Below are positions 1 to 6,488 of a stretch of 14,084 nucleotides of DNA, one piece after another (positions within the stretch are counted from its first letter, which is position 1; every line of letters starts with the position of its first letter). The notes under the pieces are model-generated. The model ran no database searches and was not told where the DNA came from. It worked only from the letters and a program-made list of their open reading frames with translations. A program made the position numbers and the translations under genes. Where the stretch lies: assembly GCA_913060955.1 (NCBI GenBank), contig CAJXTH010000005.1, positions 1 to 14,084 on the forward strand, written 5' to 3'. The DNA comes from an uncultured bacterium (GTDB lineage: Bacteria > Patescibacteriota > Minisyncoccia > SW-4-49-11).

Positions 1-21
1 TACTAGTTCTGCTTTTGTCAT
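1..21 (-). CDS. Start of a probable HU-family DNA-binding protein (partial)
   Basis: Only the first seven codons lie in the window and they read MTKAELV. This matches the usual opening of HU/IHF-type nucleoid proteins, small basic dimers that bend and compact DNA. The start is well supported. A full Shine-Dalgarno sequence (AAAGGAGGTG) sits seven bases upstream of the ATG, a strong promoter lies further upstream, and the previous gene (rny) ended at 160. The HU identity rests on seven residues and is therefore tentative; another short protein with a similar N-terminus is possible. Confidence 0.5.
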
Positions 22-28
22 TTGGCTA

Positions 29-38
29 CACCTCCTTT
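29..38 (-). promoter_or_regulatory. Strong Shine-Dalgarno site for the HU-like gene
   Basis: The minus strand reads AAAGGAGGTG followed by seven bases and then ATG at 21-19. It is almost fully complementary to the 16S rRNA 3' end. It stands out because essentially no other start in the window has a recognisable Shine-Dalgarno sequence, which suggests high-level translation of this gene. Confidence 0.8.
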
Positions 39-88
39 CATAATTTCCGTTCTTGTGTTCGACCTATTTTGTATAAGGATTTTATTTG

Positions 89-102
89 GCTTAATCTTAA
101 GC
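89..102. repeat. Small palindrome in the HU-like gene leader
   Basis: GCTTAA and TTAAGC form perfect 6-base inverted arms around two bases (GCTTAAGATTAAGC on the minus strand). The palindrome lies inside the roughly 94-base leader predicted from the promoter at 122-150. It could be an operator or a leader structure. The loop is too short for a stable RNA hairpin, so a protein-binding site is the likelier reading, if it is functional at all. Confidence 0.4.
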
Positions 103-121
103 TTTTTTTATCCTTTCTAGT

Positions 122-150
122 ATCATAATGCCTTACGGGCTGGTTGTAAA
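122..150 (-). promoter_or_regulatory. Promoter for the HU-like gene
   Basis: The -35 box TTTACA (145-150) and the -10 box TATGAT (122-127) are each one mismatch from the sigma-70 consensus and are separated by exactly 17 bases. The promoter begins nine bases after the rny stop codon, so the HU-like gene has its own transcription unit. The predicted start is near 115, giving a leader of about 94 bases. Confidence 0.65.
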
Positions 151-159
151 GGGCTGTTG

Positions 160-1686
160 TTAGCGGGCATAGTCAATTATCCGGGTTTCTCGGATCAATG
201 TTACCTTGATTTCTCCCGGATAATTGAGCTCTTCTTCGATCCGCATTGCGATGTCTCGAGCTAGTTTTTTGGCTTCTAAATCAGAAACTCGGTACGGAGT
301 AACAAAGACTCGAATCTCTCGACCTGCGTTAATCGCATAGGTTCGATCTACCCCATCAAATCGGTTACTAATTGCCTCGAGTTCTCCCAGTCGTTTGATA
401 TAGTTATCCACAGAATCTCGACGAGCTCCTGGTCGGGACGCTGACAGCGCATCAGCAACCTGAACAATCCGAGATTCAATCGTCTCGTACGGGTATTCTT
501 CGTGGTGAGACTGCATGGCCTGGATTACTTCGTGTTTGACCTTGTATTTGTCCAGTAGGGTTCGTCCAATTTCGACGTGAGTTCCCTCAACCTCATGATC
601 AAGGGCTTTTCCCACGTCGTGAAAGAGTCCTCCCATCTTGGCAATTTGGACGTTTGCTCCCAGTTCGGCGGCAATTGCTCCTGCGAGATGCGCAACCTCA
701 ATGGAGTGCATTAAGACATTTTGCCCGTAACTCGTTCTGAATCGAAGCCGTCCCAAAATAAAGGTAAGTTTTGGATCTATTCCGGTAATTCCAGTATCAT
801 ACAGTGCCGCTTCTCCAGCTTCCTTGATCTTTTGGTTGATAGATTCTTTGGCTTTGGCTACAAATTCTTCGATTCGGGCTGGTTGGATCCGTCCGTCTTC
901 GATCAGTCGTTCAATTGCCAGTTTCGCAATATTGCGTCTGATTGGATCGAAACAAGAAAGCACGATACTGTCTGGAGTATCATCGATAATGACCTGTACT
1001 CCCGTAAGGTTTTCCAAAGTTCGGATATTTCGTCCTTCTTTTCCAATAATTTTTCCTTTGACTTCATCGGAAGGCAAGGCTACGTTCGATGTGGTAAACT
1101 CAGCTGCTTGCTCCTGAGAATAGCGTTGCATGGCAAGGACCATGATGTTTTTGGCTTTTTCCACCAAGTGATCTTTCCGAGCTCCTTCGAGACGTTCAAT
1201 TTGATCCATCAGGTCAGTTTGAGACTGATCCTCGACGTCGTCCATAAGGGCTTTTTTGGCCTCTTCCTGACTCATGTTGGCCACTTCCTGGAGCTTTTCA
1301 AGCTTCTCAGATTTCATGGCTTCCACGTCTTGGTACAGCTGCTTTACTTTGTCAGCTTTTATACGAAGCTCAGCCCGATCTTGTTCGAATTCCTGGATTC
1401 GTCGCTCAAGATCCTTTTCCCGCTTAATAGTGGTTTCTTCCAAAAGTGAGGCACTTTTGCGGATTTCTGTTGCCTCTGTTCGGGCTTTTTCTACAATATG
1501 CTCGGCGTCAGCCTCAGCATCTTTCCGGAGTTTTTTGAGTTCCTGCTCGTGTTCTTCGGTTCGTGATTGGATTTTGGATTCGATGGAGTGAGTTCGTTTT
1601 TTGGCAATCAGTATTCTGCTGCCATACCCTGCCGCTCCACCGGTCCCCAACGCCAAAATCAACCACAAAATTGAGGTCGGTGTCAT
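160..1686 (-). CDS. rny: Ribonuclease Y (RNase Y)
   Basis: A membrane-anchored endoribonuclease that starts mRNA decay. The 508 residues match the usual length near 510-520 and show the full order of parts. These are an N-terminal membrane helix (about 5-20), a long charged coiled coil (about 30-170), a KH RNA-binding domain with GKEGRN at 215-220, and an HD phosphohydrolase domain. In the HD domain H327 (in LMHSIE) and the His-Asp pair H356-D357 (in LFHDVGK) supply metal ligands, and ADALSASRPGARR at 411-423 is family-typical. The ATG at 1686 is the only sensible start because it directly precedes the membrane helix. It has no Shine-Dalgarno sequence. The gene lies 97 bases after mnmA, so it may be read through or have its own weak promoter. 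No factor-independent terminator follows it. Confidence 0.97.
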   Translation of the reverse strand: MTPTSILWLILALGTGGAAGYGSRILIAKKRTHSIESKIQSRTEEHEQELKKLRKDAEADAEHIVEKARTEATEIRKSASLLEETTIKREKDLERRIQEFEQDRAELRIKADKVKQLYQDVEAMKSEKLEKLQEVANMSQEEAKKALMDDVEDQSQTDLMDQIERLEGARKDHLVEKAKNIMVLAMQRYSQEQAAEFTTSNVALPSDEVKGKIIGKEGRNIRTLENLTGVQVIIDDTPDSIVLSCFDPIRRNIAKLAIERLIEDGRIQPARIEEFVAKAKESINQKIKEAGEAALYDTGITGIDPKLTFILGRLRFRTSYGQNVLMHSIEVAHLAGAIAAELGANVQIAKMGGLFHDVGKALDHEVEGTHVEIGRTLLDKYKVKHEVIQAMQSHHEEYPYETIESRIVQVADALSASRPGARRDSVDNYIKRLGELEAISNRFDGVDRTYAINAGREIRVFVTPYRVSDLEAKKLARDIAMRIEEELNYPGEIKVTLIRETRIIDYAR

Positions 1687-1746
1687 AGGTAAGATTCTTA
1701 TTGTGTGTCGTAATCATTCTTCAGTCAAAACAGTCGTTGTACTTTT

Positions 1747-1775
1747 AGAATACCACAATTTTAGGGATGTGATAA
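1747..1775 (-). promoter_or_regulatory. Possible weak promoter for rny
   Basis: TTATCA (1770-1775), a 17-base spacer and TGG-TATTCT (-10 at 1747-1752) give a moderate match with an extended -10 TG. A competing candidate is TTGACT (1723-1728), 17 bases, CACAAT (1700-1705), which would leave a leader of only about 7 bases. Neither is strong, and rny could simply be read through from mnmA. Confidence 0.3.
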
Positions 1776-1783
1776 CACAGCCG

Positions 1784-2857
1784 CTAGTTCATAACCCCAC
1801 TTCCAATCAAGACATCATCCTGATACAGGACCAAAAACTGTCCTTGGGTTACTGCTCGCTGGGGTTCATCAAAAATAACACGAAGTCGAGATGGATCATC
1901 AGTTGCTTCGACTGTACAGGGGACATCTTTACTTCGGTATCGAATTTTGGCCCCAAACTGTGCCGGAAGTTGAGGTCGTTCCATTGTCCAAGATAGCTCA
2001 TTGATTTCCACCGACTCTGAGAATAATTGATCCGGATGAATGCCCTTGGCAACAATAAGTTGATTGGTTTCTTGATTTTTCTCGATTACAAAATATGGAA
2101 TTCCTCCACCAATTCCCAAGCCTTTTCGCTGACCAATGGTATAAAAGTAGAGTCCCCGATGAGATCCCAGTACTTCCCCATCTTCGTTGACAATTTCTCC
2201 GGGGTTTTCGCCTACGAAGGCTTCAATAAAGGCGTTGACGTCAATTTCCCCGACAAAGCAAATTCCCTGGCTATCTGGTTTTTCGGCATTTGGGAGGCCA
2301 ATTTCTTGAGCTATTCGCCGTACTTCTGACTTTTCGAGTTCCCCGACCGGAAAGAGCGTATGAGAGAGCTCATGTTGGCCCAAAGTATTTAAAAAGTAGG
2401 ACTGATCCTTGGTCTGATCAATACCTTTTTTGAGTTGAAAGACTCCATCAACTGCTGTCACTCGAGCATAATGCCCGGTAGCGATTTTGTCGGCTCCAAG
2501 AGAAAGACACTTATCCAAAAAGACTTTGAATTTAATTTCTTTGTTACACATCACGTCAGGATTGGGTGTCCGACCTCGTTCGATCTCAGCTACAAAATAT
2601 TCAATCACTCGATTCCGGTATTCTTGCTCAAAGTCAAAGGTATACAGGGGAATTCCCAAGTGAGCGGCAGCTTGCCTGGCGTCTTCGAAGTCTGCTTGAG
2701 CGGAACAGGGAAACGAAAAGGTCCCTCGTCGGGTTTCAAGATTTCCCGACCAGTTCTTCATGTAGACTCCTACAACTCGGTCCCCTTGCTCCATGAGGAG
2801 ATGAGCCGAAACCGATGAGTCTACTCCACCGGACATTCCTACAAATACTGTTTGCAT
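1784..2857 (-). CDS. mnmA: tRNA-specific 2-thiouridylase MnmA
   Basis: MnmA puts the 2-thio group on the wobble uridine (U34) of Lys, Glu and Gln tRNAs, using ATP to adenylate the base and a persulfide sulfur donor. The 357-residue length is typical. The PP-loop SGGVDSS is at residues 9-15 and adenylates the uridine. The catalytic cysteine pair is C104 (in NPDVMCNKEIKF) and C200 (in GICFVGE), the two that form the persulfide/disulfide couple. KDQSYFL near 150-156 and the C-terminal beta-barrel with the EPQRAVTQGQ motif are also characteristic. Start: ATG at 2857, which places the PP-loop at the normal distance from the N-terminus. There is no Shine-Dalgarno sequence. The gene has its own extended -10 promoter and precedes rny. 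Confidence 0.97.
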   Translation of the reverse strand: MQTVFVGMSGGVDSSVSAHLLMEQGDRVVGVYMKNWSGNLETRRGTFSFPCSAQADFEDARQAAAHLGIPLYTFDFEQEYRNRVIEYFVAEIERGRTPNPDVMCNKEIKFKVFLDKCLSLGADKIATGHYARVTAVDGVFQLKKGIDQTKDQSYFLNTLGQHELSHTLFPVGELEKSEVRRIAQEIGLPNAEKPDSQGICFVGEIDVNAFIEAFVGENPGEIVNEDGEVLGSHRGLYFYTIGQRKGLGIGGGIPYFVIEKNQETNQLIVAKGIHPDQLFSESVEINELSWTMERPQLPAQFGAKIRYRSKDVPCTVEATDDPSRLRVIFDEPQRAVTQGQFLVLYQDDVLIGSGVMN

Positions 2858-2879
2858 GTGGCGCGCTTAATCAGGGCCA

Positions 2880-2888
2880 ATTATAGCA
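2880..2888 (-). promoter_or_regulatory. Extended -10 promoter for mnmA
   Basis: The minus strand reads TGC followed by a perfect TATAAT (2880-2885), an extended -10 element. I see no good -35 box 16-18 bases upstream, where the sequence is the 3' end of the preceding gene. The predicted start is near 2873, leaving a leader of about 16 bases with no Shine-Dalgarno site. Confidence 0.55.
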
Positions 2889-2891
2889 AAG

Positions 2892-3233
2892 TTAGGCTTC
2901 TTTTTCTAGGTCCTCAAGTCCTTTCTGAATATTTTCAACCATTGTTTGCTTTTGTTCGGCAAGTTCTTCTTTGAGCTTCATGATCTCTTCTTCAAACAAC
3001 TGGGTAAGATGCGGAACTTCATCTTGTAAGAAGGTCATTACTTGTTCTGGGTCGCCTTCTTGAATGTAGCTATCCAGTAATTCAGACTTCTCCGGGGGAA
3101 GGTCATCGTAGGCTCGATTGAGGACGCGGACTTCGAGAATTTGTTCGACTTCTGTTGCCAGCTGTTCTTGCCCCTCTTCGGGAAGATCTCCCAGTTCGAG
3201 GATGTTAATAAGGTTTGTGTGGTATTCAGTCAT
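2892..3233 (-). CDS. Small acidic helical protein, resembles DUF5663
   Basis: A 113-residue protein with no signal peptide, membrane segment or catalytic motif. Residues 14-75 follow a pattern I associate with DUF5663-type proteins common in Patescibacteria: a DLPEE turn, a helix with ILEVRVLNR (32-40), a second LPPEK turn, then an EGDPEQVMTFLQDEVPHL segment. Residues about 75-112 form a charged amphipathic helix (FEEEIMKLKEELAEQK), probably a coiled coil. The family assignment is from memory of the pattern and needs a profile search. No function is known. It starts only three bases after the stop of the 474-residue gene, so the two are almost certainly co-transcribed and may work together. 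Confidence 0.8.
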   Translation of the reverse strand: MTEYHTNLINILELGDLPEEGQEQLATEVEQILEVRVLNRAYDDLPPEKSELLDSYIQEGDPEQVMTFLQDEVPHLTQLFEEEIMKLKEELAEQKQTMVENIQKGLEDLEKEA

Positions 3234-3236
3234 GAG

Positions 3237-4661
3237 TTACAGGTTAGATTTGATTGATGCGGCGATTGACTGGTTGAATTGTACCATAGAACTTGCCCCA
3301 ACTGCTCGGGAAAGCTCCATCCAAAATACTTGTGTACTCGGGCGACCTTTTGCGTCTACCAAAAGGCGTGGAATGTCTTTTGCTGTGGATATGTTTTTGC
3401 TGGCAAGTACCTGTCGAGCTCGCTCTGTAATGGGAGATTGGTTGGACCTATCCATAATCGCAGAGAATAACCATTCACGTCCTGCCTTCGTGTTGAGGAT
3501 ATAATAATCCAAAGCTTGCTTGGCTAAATTAGCGTTATAGGTATAGGGGGCAAATAATTGAGCGATATGAGCTTCTACAGCTTCAAGAGGTTTGGATCCT
3601 CGTTCTATCATGATAGTGTCTCGAGCACCTTCTAGGGCGTCCAAGAGGACCTCTGGATCTGTGTACTCTGGAGTTTTAGGTGCAGATAATGATTCAATAA
3701 AATCAACCAGCCCACTGAGCTCTCCAGGAGCTAAGAACTGAGCAAGATGCGTGGCTTGCTCGGAGGTCATATTTTTGGGAGATTCAAGCTTAAATGATTC
3801 AATAGAAGCTTTCCCTTCTTGAGTTTGAGAAGCCAATTCCCATACTGTTTGTTTTCCAACATCTGTCTCTAGATAGCTGGTAACGACTTCTGATACAGCT
3901 GCATCATCCTCTCCCGCTCCTAATTCTTCGGCAACCTCTCCCCAGAGAGTTTCTCCGGGATCGAGTACATCAAGGTCCGTTGGCTGATACTCTGAAACTG
4001 AGACTCCAACCGCTGATTCAGATTCTGTAGATTGAATCGGTTCTAATTCTGCTTCGGCATCAAAGGTGATCATAACGTTGCCTACTTCTGGATGACTTCT
4101 GAGGTACCATTCTTGTCGATCACGGGACCAATTTTCGACAAAAGAAACCGTATCGGGATTGAGTCGTATGATAAACGAGGCATCAAAAAGTTCCTGTTCT
4201 GGCTGATACTCAGCAACAATCAGATGCGGAAATTGCCTAAACTGAACAAAGTCTTCAGCAGAAACCGGACTGGTCGTGGTGATAGGTACCGATTGTCCCT
4301 CAAGGGTAAGGGAAACAAGATTTCCCTGAGAATCTACCTCAATCTTTTGAGATTTCTGGAGTGTTTCGAGAAATTCATCAACTGATTCAGCATGTGTAGA
4401 TTGATACCGAAATTCTTGCAGATCAACTATTCTACTCGATTGTGTACGAGCAAACCGATCTAAGACCTTCCAGGCGTTGGCTTCTAAGGAGGCATGGTTG
4501 AGAGGCTCATCAGACTCCAAAAATTCCTGGATGGCAATTTGAGCATCCATCTGAGCTCTGACAGACTGTTTCGTCTGAGGAATAGGAGAGCTCACCACTT
4601 CCCAGCCGCTACTTACTGTGTCAGCCTGGACGTGATCTCCAGTTGTGTGTACTTCACTCAT
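3237..4661 (-). CDS. Unrecognised 474-residue acidic protein
   Basis: I do not recognise a family. The product has no signal peptide, no membrane helix and no cysteine, so a soluble cytoplasmic protein is likely. Residues 1-35 look disordered, 36-110 mainly helical, and 110-200 a mixed strand region. Residues 201-255 form a very acidic linker, and 255-474 is helix-rich. Two segments in the C-terminal half, about 244-310 and 366-434, resemble each other. Both carry a Y-aliphatic motif followed by T, G-K/R and W within about 12 residues (SYLETDVGKQTVWELA and YYILNTKAGREWLFSA), and later an SPKNMTS / SKNISTA pair, suggesting an old internal duplication. Coding is supported by uninterrupted length, protein-like composition, its own promoter upstream and the tight junction with the next gene. 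The ATG at 4661 lacks a Shine-Dalgarno sequence. Confidence 0.85.
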   Translation of the reverse strand: MSEVHTTGDHVQADTVSSGWEVVSSPIPQTKQSVRAQMDAQIAIQEFLESDEPLNHASLEANAWKVLDRFARTQSSRIVDLQEFRYQSTHAESVDEFLETLQKSQKIEVDSQGNLVSLTLEGQSVPITTTSPVSAEDFVQFRQFPHLIVAEYQPEQELFDASFIIRLNPDTVSFVENWSRDRQEWYLRSHPEVGNVMITFDAEAELEPIQSTESESAVGVSVSEYQPTDLDVLDPGETLWGEVAEELGAGEDDAAVSEVVTSYLETDVGKQTVWELASQTQEGKASIESFKLESPKNMTSEQATHLAQFLAPGELSGLVDFIESLSAPKTPEYTDPEVLLDALEGARDTIMIERGSKPLEAVEAHIAQLFAPYTYNANLAKQALDYYILNTKAGREWLFSAIMDRSNQSPITERARQVLASKNISTAKDIPRLLVDAKGRPSTQVFWMELSRAVGASSMVQFNQSIAASIKSNL

Positions 4662-4692
4662 GCGAAGATAGTTTTATTTTTCGATTTGTTTT

Positions 4693-4722
4693 ATTGTAGC
4701 ACGGCTGATTCGTGCTTGGCAA
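4693..4722 (-). promoter_or_regulatory. Promoter for the 474/113-residue gene pair
   Basis: TTGCCA (-35, 4717-4722), an 18-base spacer, and TGC-TACAAT (-10 at 4693-4698 with an extended TG). Each box is one mismatch from consensus. It starts just three bases after the stop of the upstream glycosylphosphotransferase gene. The spacer is almost filled by an inverted repeat, listed separately. Confidence 0.6.
4699..4715. repeat. Inverted repeat inside a promoter spacer
   Basis: GCACG (4699-4703) and CGTGC (4711-4715) flank a 7-base centre and lie exactly between the -35 and -10 boxes. The position suits a repressor or MerR-like operator. It could instead be a weak terminator hairpin for the upstream gene, but no T-run follows on the minus strand. 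Confidence 0.45.
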
Positions 4723-4724
4723 AA

Positions 4725-6143
4725 TTAGTCTGCTTTCCGAGGGGCGATCACTGCCCACGGGGTTTTGAGGATAATAATCAGATCAAGCATCAGGCTCCAA
4801 TTTTCGATATAGAAGGTATCATAAAGCACTTCTTCGTCAAAGGTTAGATCAGAGCGACCATTTACTTGTGCCATTCCCGTGATACCAGGTTTAATTGTAA
4901 GAACTTTTTTGTGGTGTTTTTCGTACTTGGCGACTTCTCGTGGCTGATGTGGTCGCGGACCTACAACACTCATATTTCCAACTAGAACGTTCCAGAATTG
5001 TGGAAGCTCATCAATACTGGTCTTACGAATAAATTTTCCAACTCGAGTTACCCGAGGATCGTCTTTAATTTTGTTTACTGGGCCTTGTTTGATTCCCTTT
5101 TCTGCCAGCAGCTTTTGTTCGAGGGCAATTGTCTCTGGATTTTTCTCATCAGTACACAGTTCGGTATACATACTTCGGAATTTAAATACCTCAAACTCTC
5201 GATTCTTTGGTCCAACTCGGATTGATTTATAAAAAATTGGTCCTTTGGAGTCAAGCTTGATAGCAATAGCGGTCAAAATATATACCGGTGAAAAGATCAC
5301 TAAAAATAGTCCCGCAAAGGTAATGTCAAAGGCTCGCTTGAGGATACTCCCCCAACCTTCCAAGGTTGTTCGTTTCACCCGAAATAACATCACTCCGGCT
5401 AGTGTCCGGACGTCTACCTTTCCGTAGGTATCAAACAGGTTCGGGATATATTGAAAATCCAACTTATACTCGTCACAGAACTCATTGATTTCCATCTGAG
5501 TTTGAGGATCGATTTTGGAATTGGTAAGGATAACCTCATCAATTTTTCGCTCGGTGGCAAGAGTCTGAAAGGTTTTCAGGTCAAAGGATTCTGTAGTATG
5601 AACTACCTGATATCCAAGGCCTGGATTCCCTTGAAAGGCTTCCAACAAGATATCTCCCGAGGAATCTCCAAGGATGATTGCAGCGCGATGAAGTCCCAGT
5701 CGATACCGCTGAACGAGGAATGTTTGAAGAGCTCGGATGAGGAGCCGTCCCAGAAAAACCGTTCCAATCGAAATTGTCCACAAAGCAACGAATAGGAATC
5801 GAGATAAGAATAGCTCCCAGTCAATTGGAGCAAAGAAGTAGAATAAGATGATAATCAAAATCGCCGTTGAGATAGCGTTAAAGATTCGGTAAAACTCGGT
5901 AACCACTCCTCGAGTCACTTTCATAGCATAGAGCCCGGAAAGCGCCGAGATAAGTATCGTGAGTCCAGCAAATGCGAGCACTAAGATTCGGTAATCTTCT
6001 ACTCGGATTGCAGCTCCCAATGGTCGAATTTCCTGAACGGTGGTTGATACTCGAATCGAGTAAGCTAAGAATCCTGCTACCAATACCGCGAGAAAGTCTA
6101 CTGGTAGGCGAAGCGCACTTAATGATAGCTCAAATTTATTCAT
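4725..6143 (-). CDS. Polyprenyl glycosylphosphotransferase (WbaP/WcaJ-like)
   Basis: A membrane enzyme that transfers a sugar-1-phosphate from a nucleotide sugar to undecaprenyl phosphate, the first step of capsule, exopolysaccharide or glycan assembly. With the start at 6143 it has 472 residues. There are four N-terminal membrane helices (about 11-31, 50-72, 90-104, 114-135), a Rossmann-like central part (about 152-260), then the bacterial sugar transferase core (about 268-472). The core has a re-entrant helix (272-298, with a Ser-Pro kink at 285-286), VFKFRSM (319-325), DDPRVTRVGKFIRKTSIDELPQ with the catalytic Asp-Glu pair at 378-379, VGPRPHQP (394-401) and KPGITGMAQVNGR (418-430). An in-frame ATG at 6206 would add 21 residues but overlaps the 3' end of RNase P RNA. 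Relatives normally begin close to this KFELSLSALRLPVDF segment, so 6143 is preferred. The sugar specificity cannot be told. Confidence 0.95.
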   Translation of the reverse strand: MNKFELSLSALRLPVDFLAVLVAGFLAYSIRVSTTVQEIRPLGAAIRVEDYRILVLAFAGLTILISALSGLYAMKVTRGVVTEFYRIFNAISTAILIIILFYFFAPIDWELFLSRFLFVALWTISIGTVFLGRLLIRALQTFLVQRYRLGLHRAAIILGDSSGDILLEAFQGNPGLGYQVVHTTESFDLKTFQTLATERKIDEVILTNSKIDPQTQMEINEFCDEYKLDFQYIPNLFDTYGKVDVRTLAGVMLFRVKRTTLEGWGSILKRAFDITFAGLFLVIFSPVYILTAIAIKLDSKGPIFYKSIRVGPKNREFEVFKFRSMYTELCTDEKNPETIALEQKLLAEKGIKQGPVNKIKDDPRVTRVGKFIRKTSIDELPQFWNVLVGNMSVVGPRPHQPREVAKYEKHHKKVLTIKPGITGMAQVNGRSDLTFDEEVLYDTFYIENWSLMLDLIIILKTPWAVIAPRKAD

Positions 6144-6166
6144 ACTGTTGATATTAGAGTCGATAC

Positions 6167-6449
6167 TAAGAGGGTCGATAAGCCGGATTCTGTCGAGAAC
6201 AGTCATCTATCTGGACGTCTTGTTACCAAGAGCGCTCATTGCGGCACTTCTGCGGCAAGCGCAGACACGGCCTTGCACCTGGTAGGGTTTGTCTCTTTTC
6301 ACCTTAGATGGACGGGCGCCCAAATGTTTCGTTTCTGCGACACTATCCCTATCCTCGCGGACGACGGGTGTTACCCGCTACCAGTATCCACATAGAGTGG
6401 ATGGTGTCCGGACTTTCCTCCCAATAGGGCGACTGTCTAACCCTCTTAG
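6167..6449 (-). ncRNA. rnpB: RNase P RNA, bacterial type A
   Basis: This is the catalytic RNA that trims tRNA 5' ends. Conserved elements appear in the right order on the minus strand: the 5' P4 strand GAGGAAAGTCCGGACACC (6402-6419), GCAGAAACGAAAC, then AAGGTGAAAAGAG. After these come the CCA-binding-loop region CAGGTGCAAGGCC, GATAGATGACTG, and the 3' hallmark ACAGAATCCGGCTTAT. The ends are set by P1: TAAGAGGGT (6440-6448) pairs with ACCCTCTTA (6167-6175). About 283 bases is short for this class (E. coli has 377), suggesting some peripheral helices are reduced. It lies between recJ and the glycosylphosphotransferase gene, and no terminator follows. Confidence 0.95.
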
Positions 6450-6456
6450 TGCCTTT

Positions 6457-6485
6457 ATTATACGAAAAAAGTACCAAAACCCCAA
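6457..6485 (-). promoter_or_regulatory. Promoter of rnpB
   Basis: A perfect TATAAT (6457-6462) is followed 7-8 bases downstream by the predicted RNA 5' end. Seventeen bases upstream is TTGGGG (6480-6485), a half-matching -35. The fit between this -10 and the independently inferred 5' end makes the call good. It starts right at the end of recJ. Confidence 0.7.
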
Positions 6486-6488
6486 GCC

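Noticed and set aside
89..110. Plus-strand terminator: palindrome followed by seven T
   Set aside because: There is no plus-strand gene to terminate, and the 2-base loop would not form a normal hairpin.
144..159. A terminator for rny
   Set aside because: The GCC...TTAC / GTAAGGC arms around 129-159 are imperfect and no T-run follows on the minus strand. The same bases make a much better promoter for the next gene.
721..1449. A 242-codon open frame on the plus strand
   Set aside because: It lies fully antisense to rny, whose motifs are intact. The translation has no recognisable domain and a skewed Phe/Ser-rich composition typical of a shadow frame. All other plus-strand frames were rejected for similar reasons.
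6144..6206. Longer N-terminus for the glycosylphosphotransferase
   Set aside because: It would code through the 3' strand of RNase P RNA, and family members usually start near the M at 6143.
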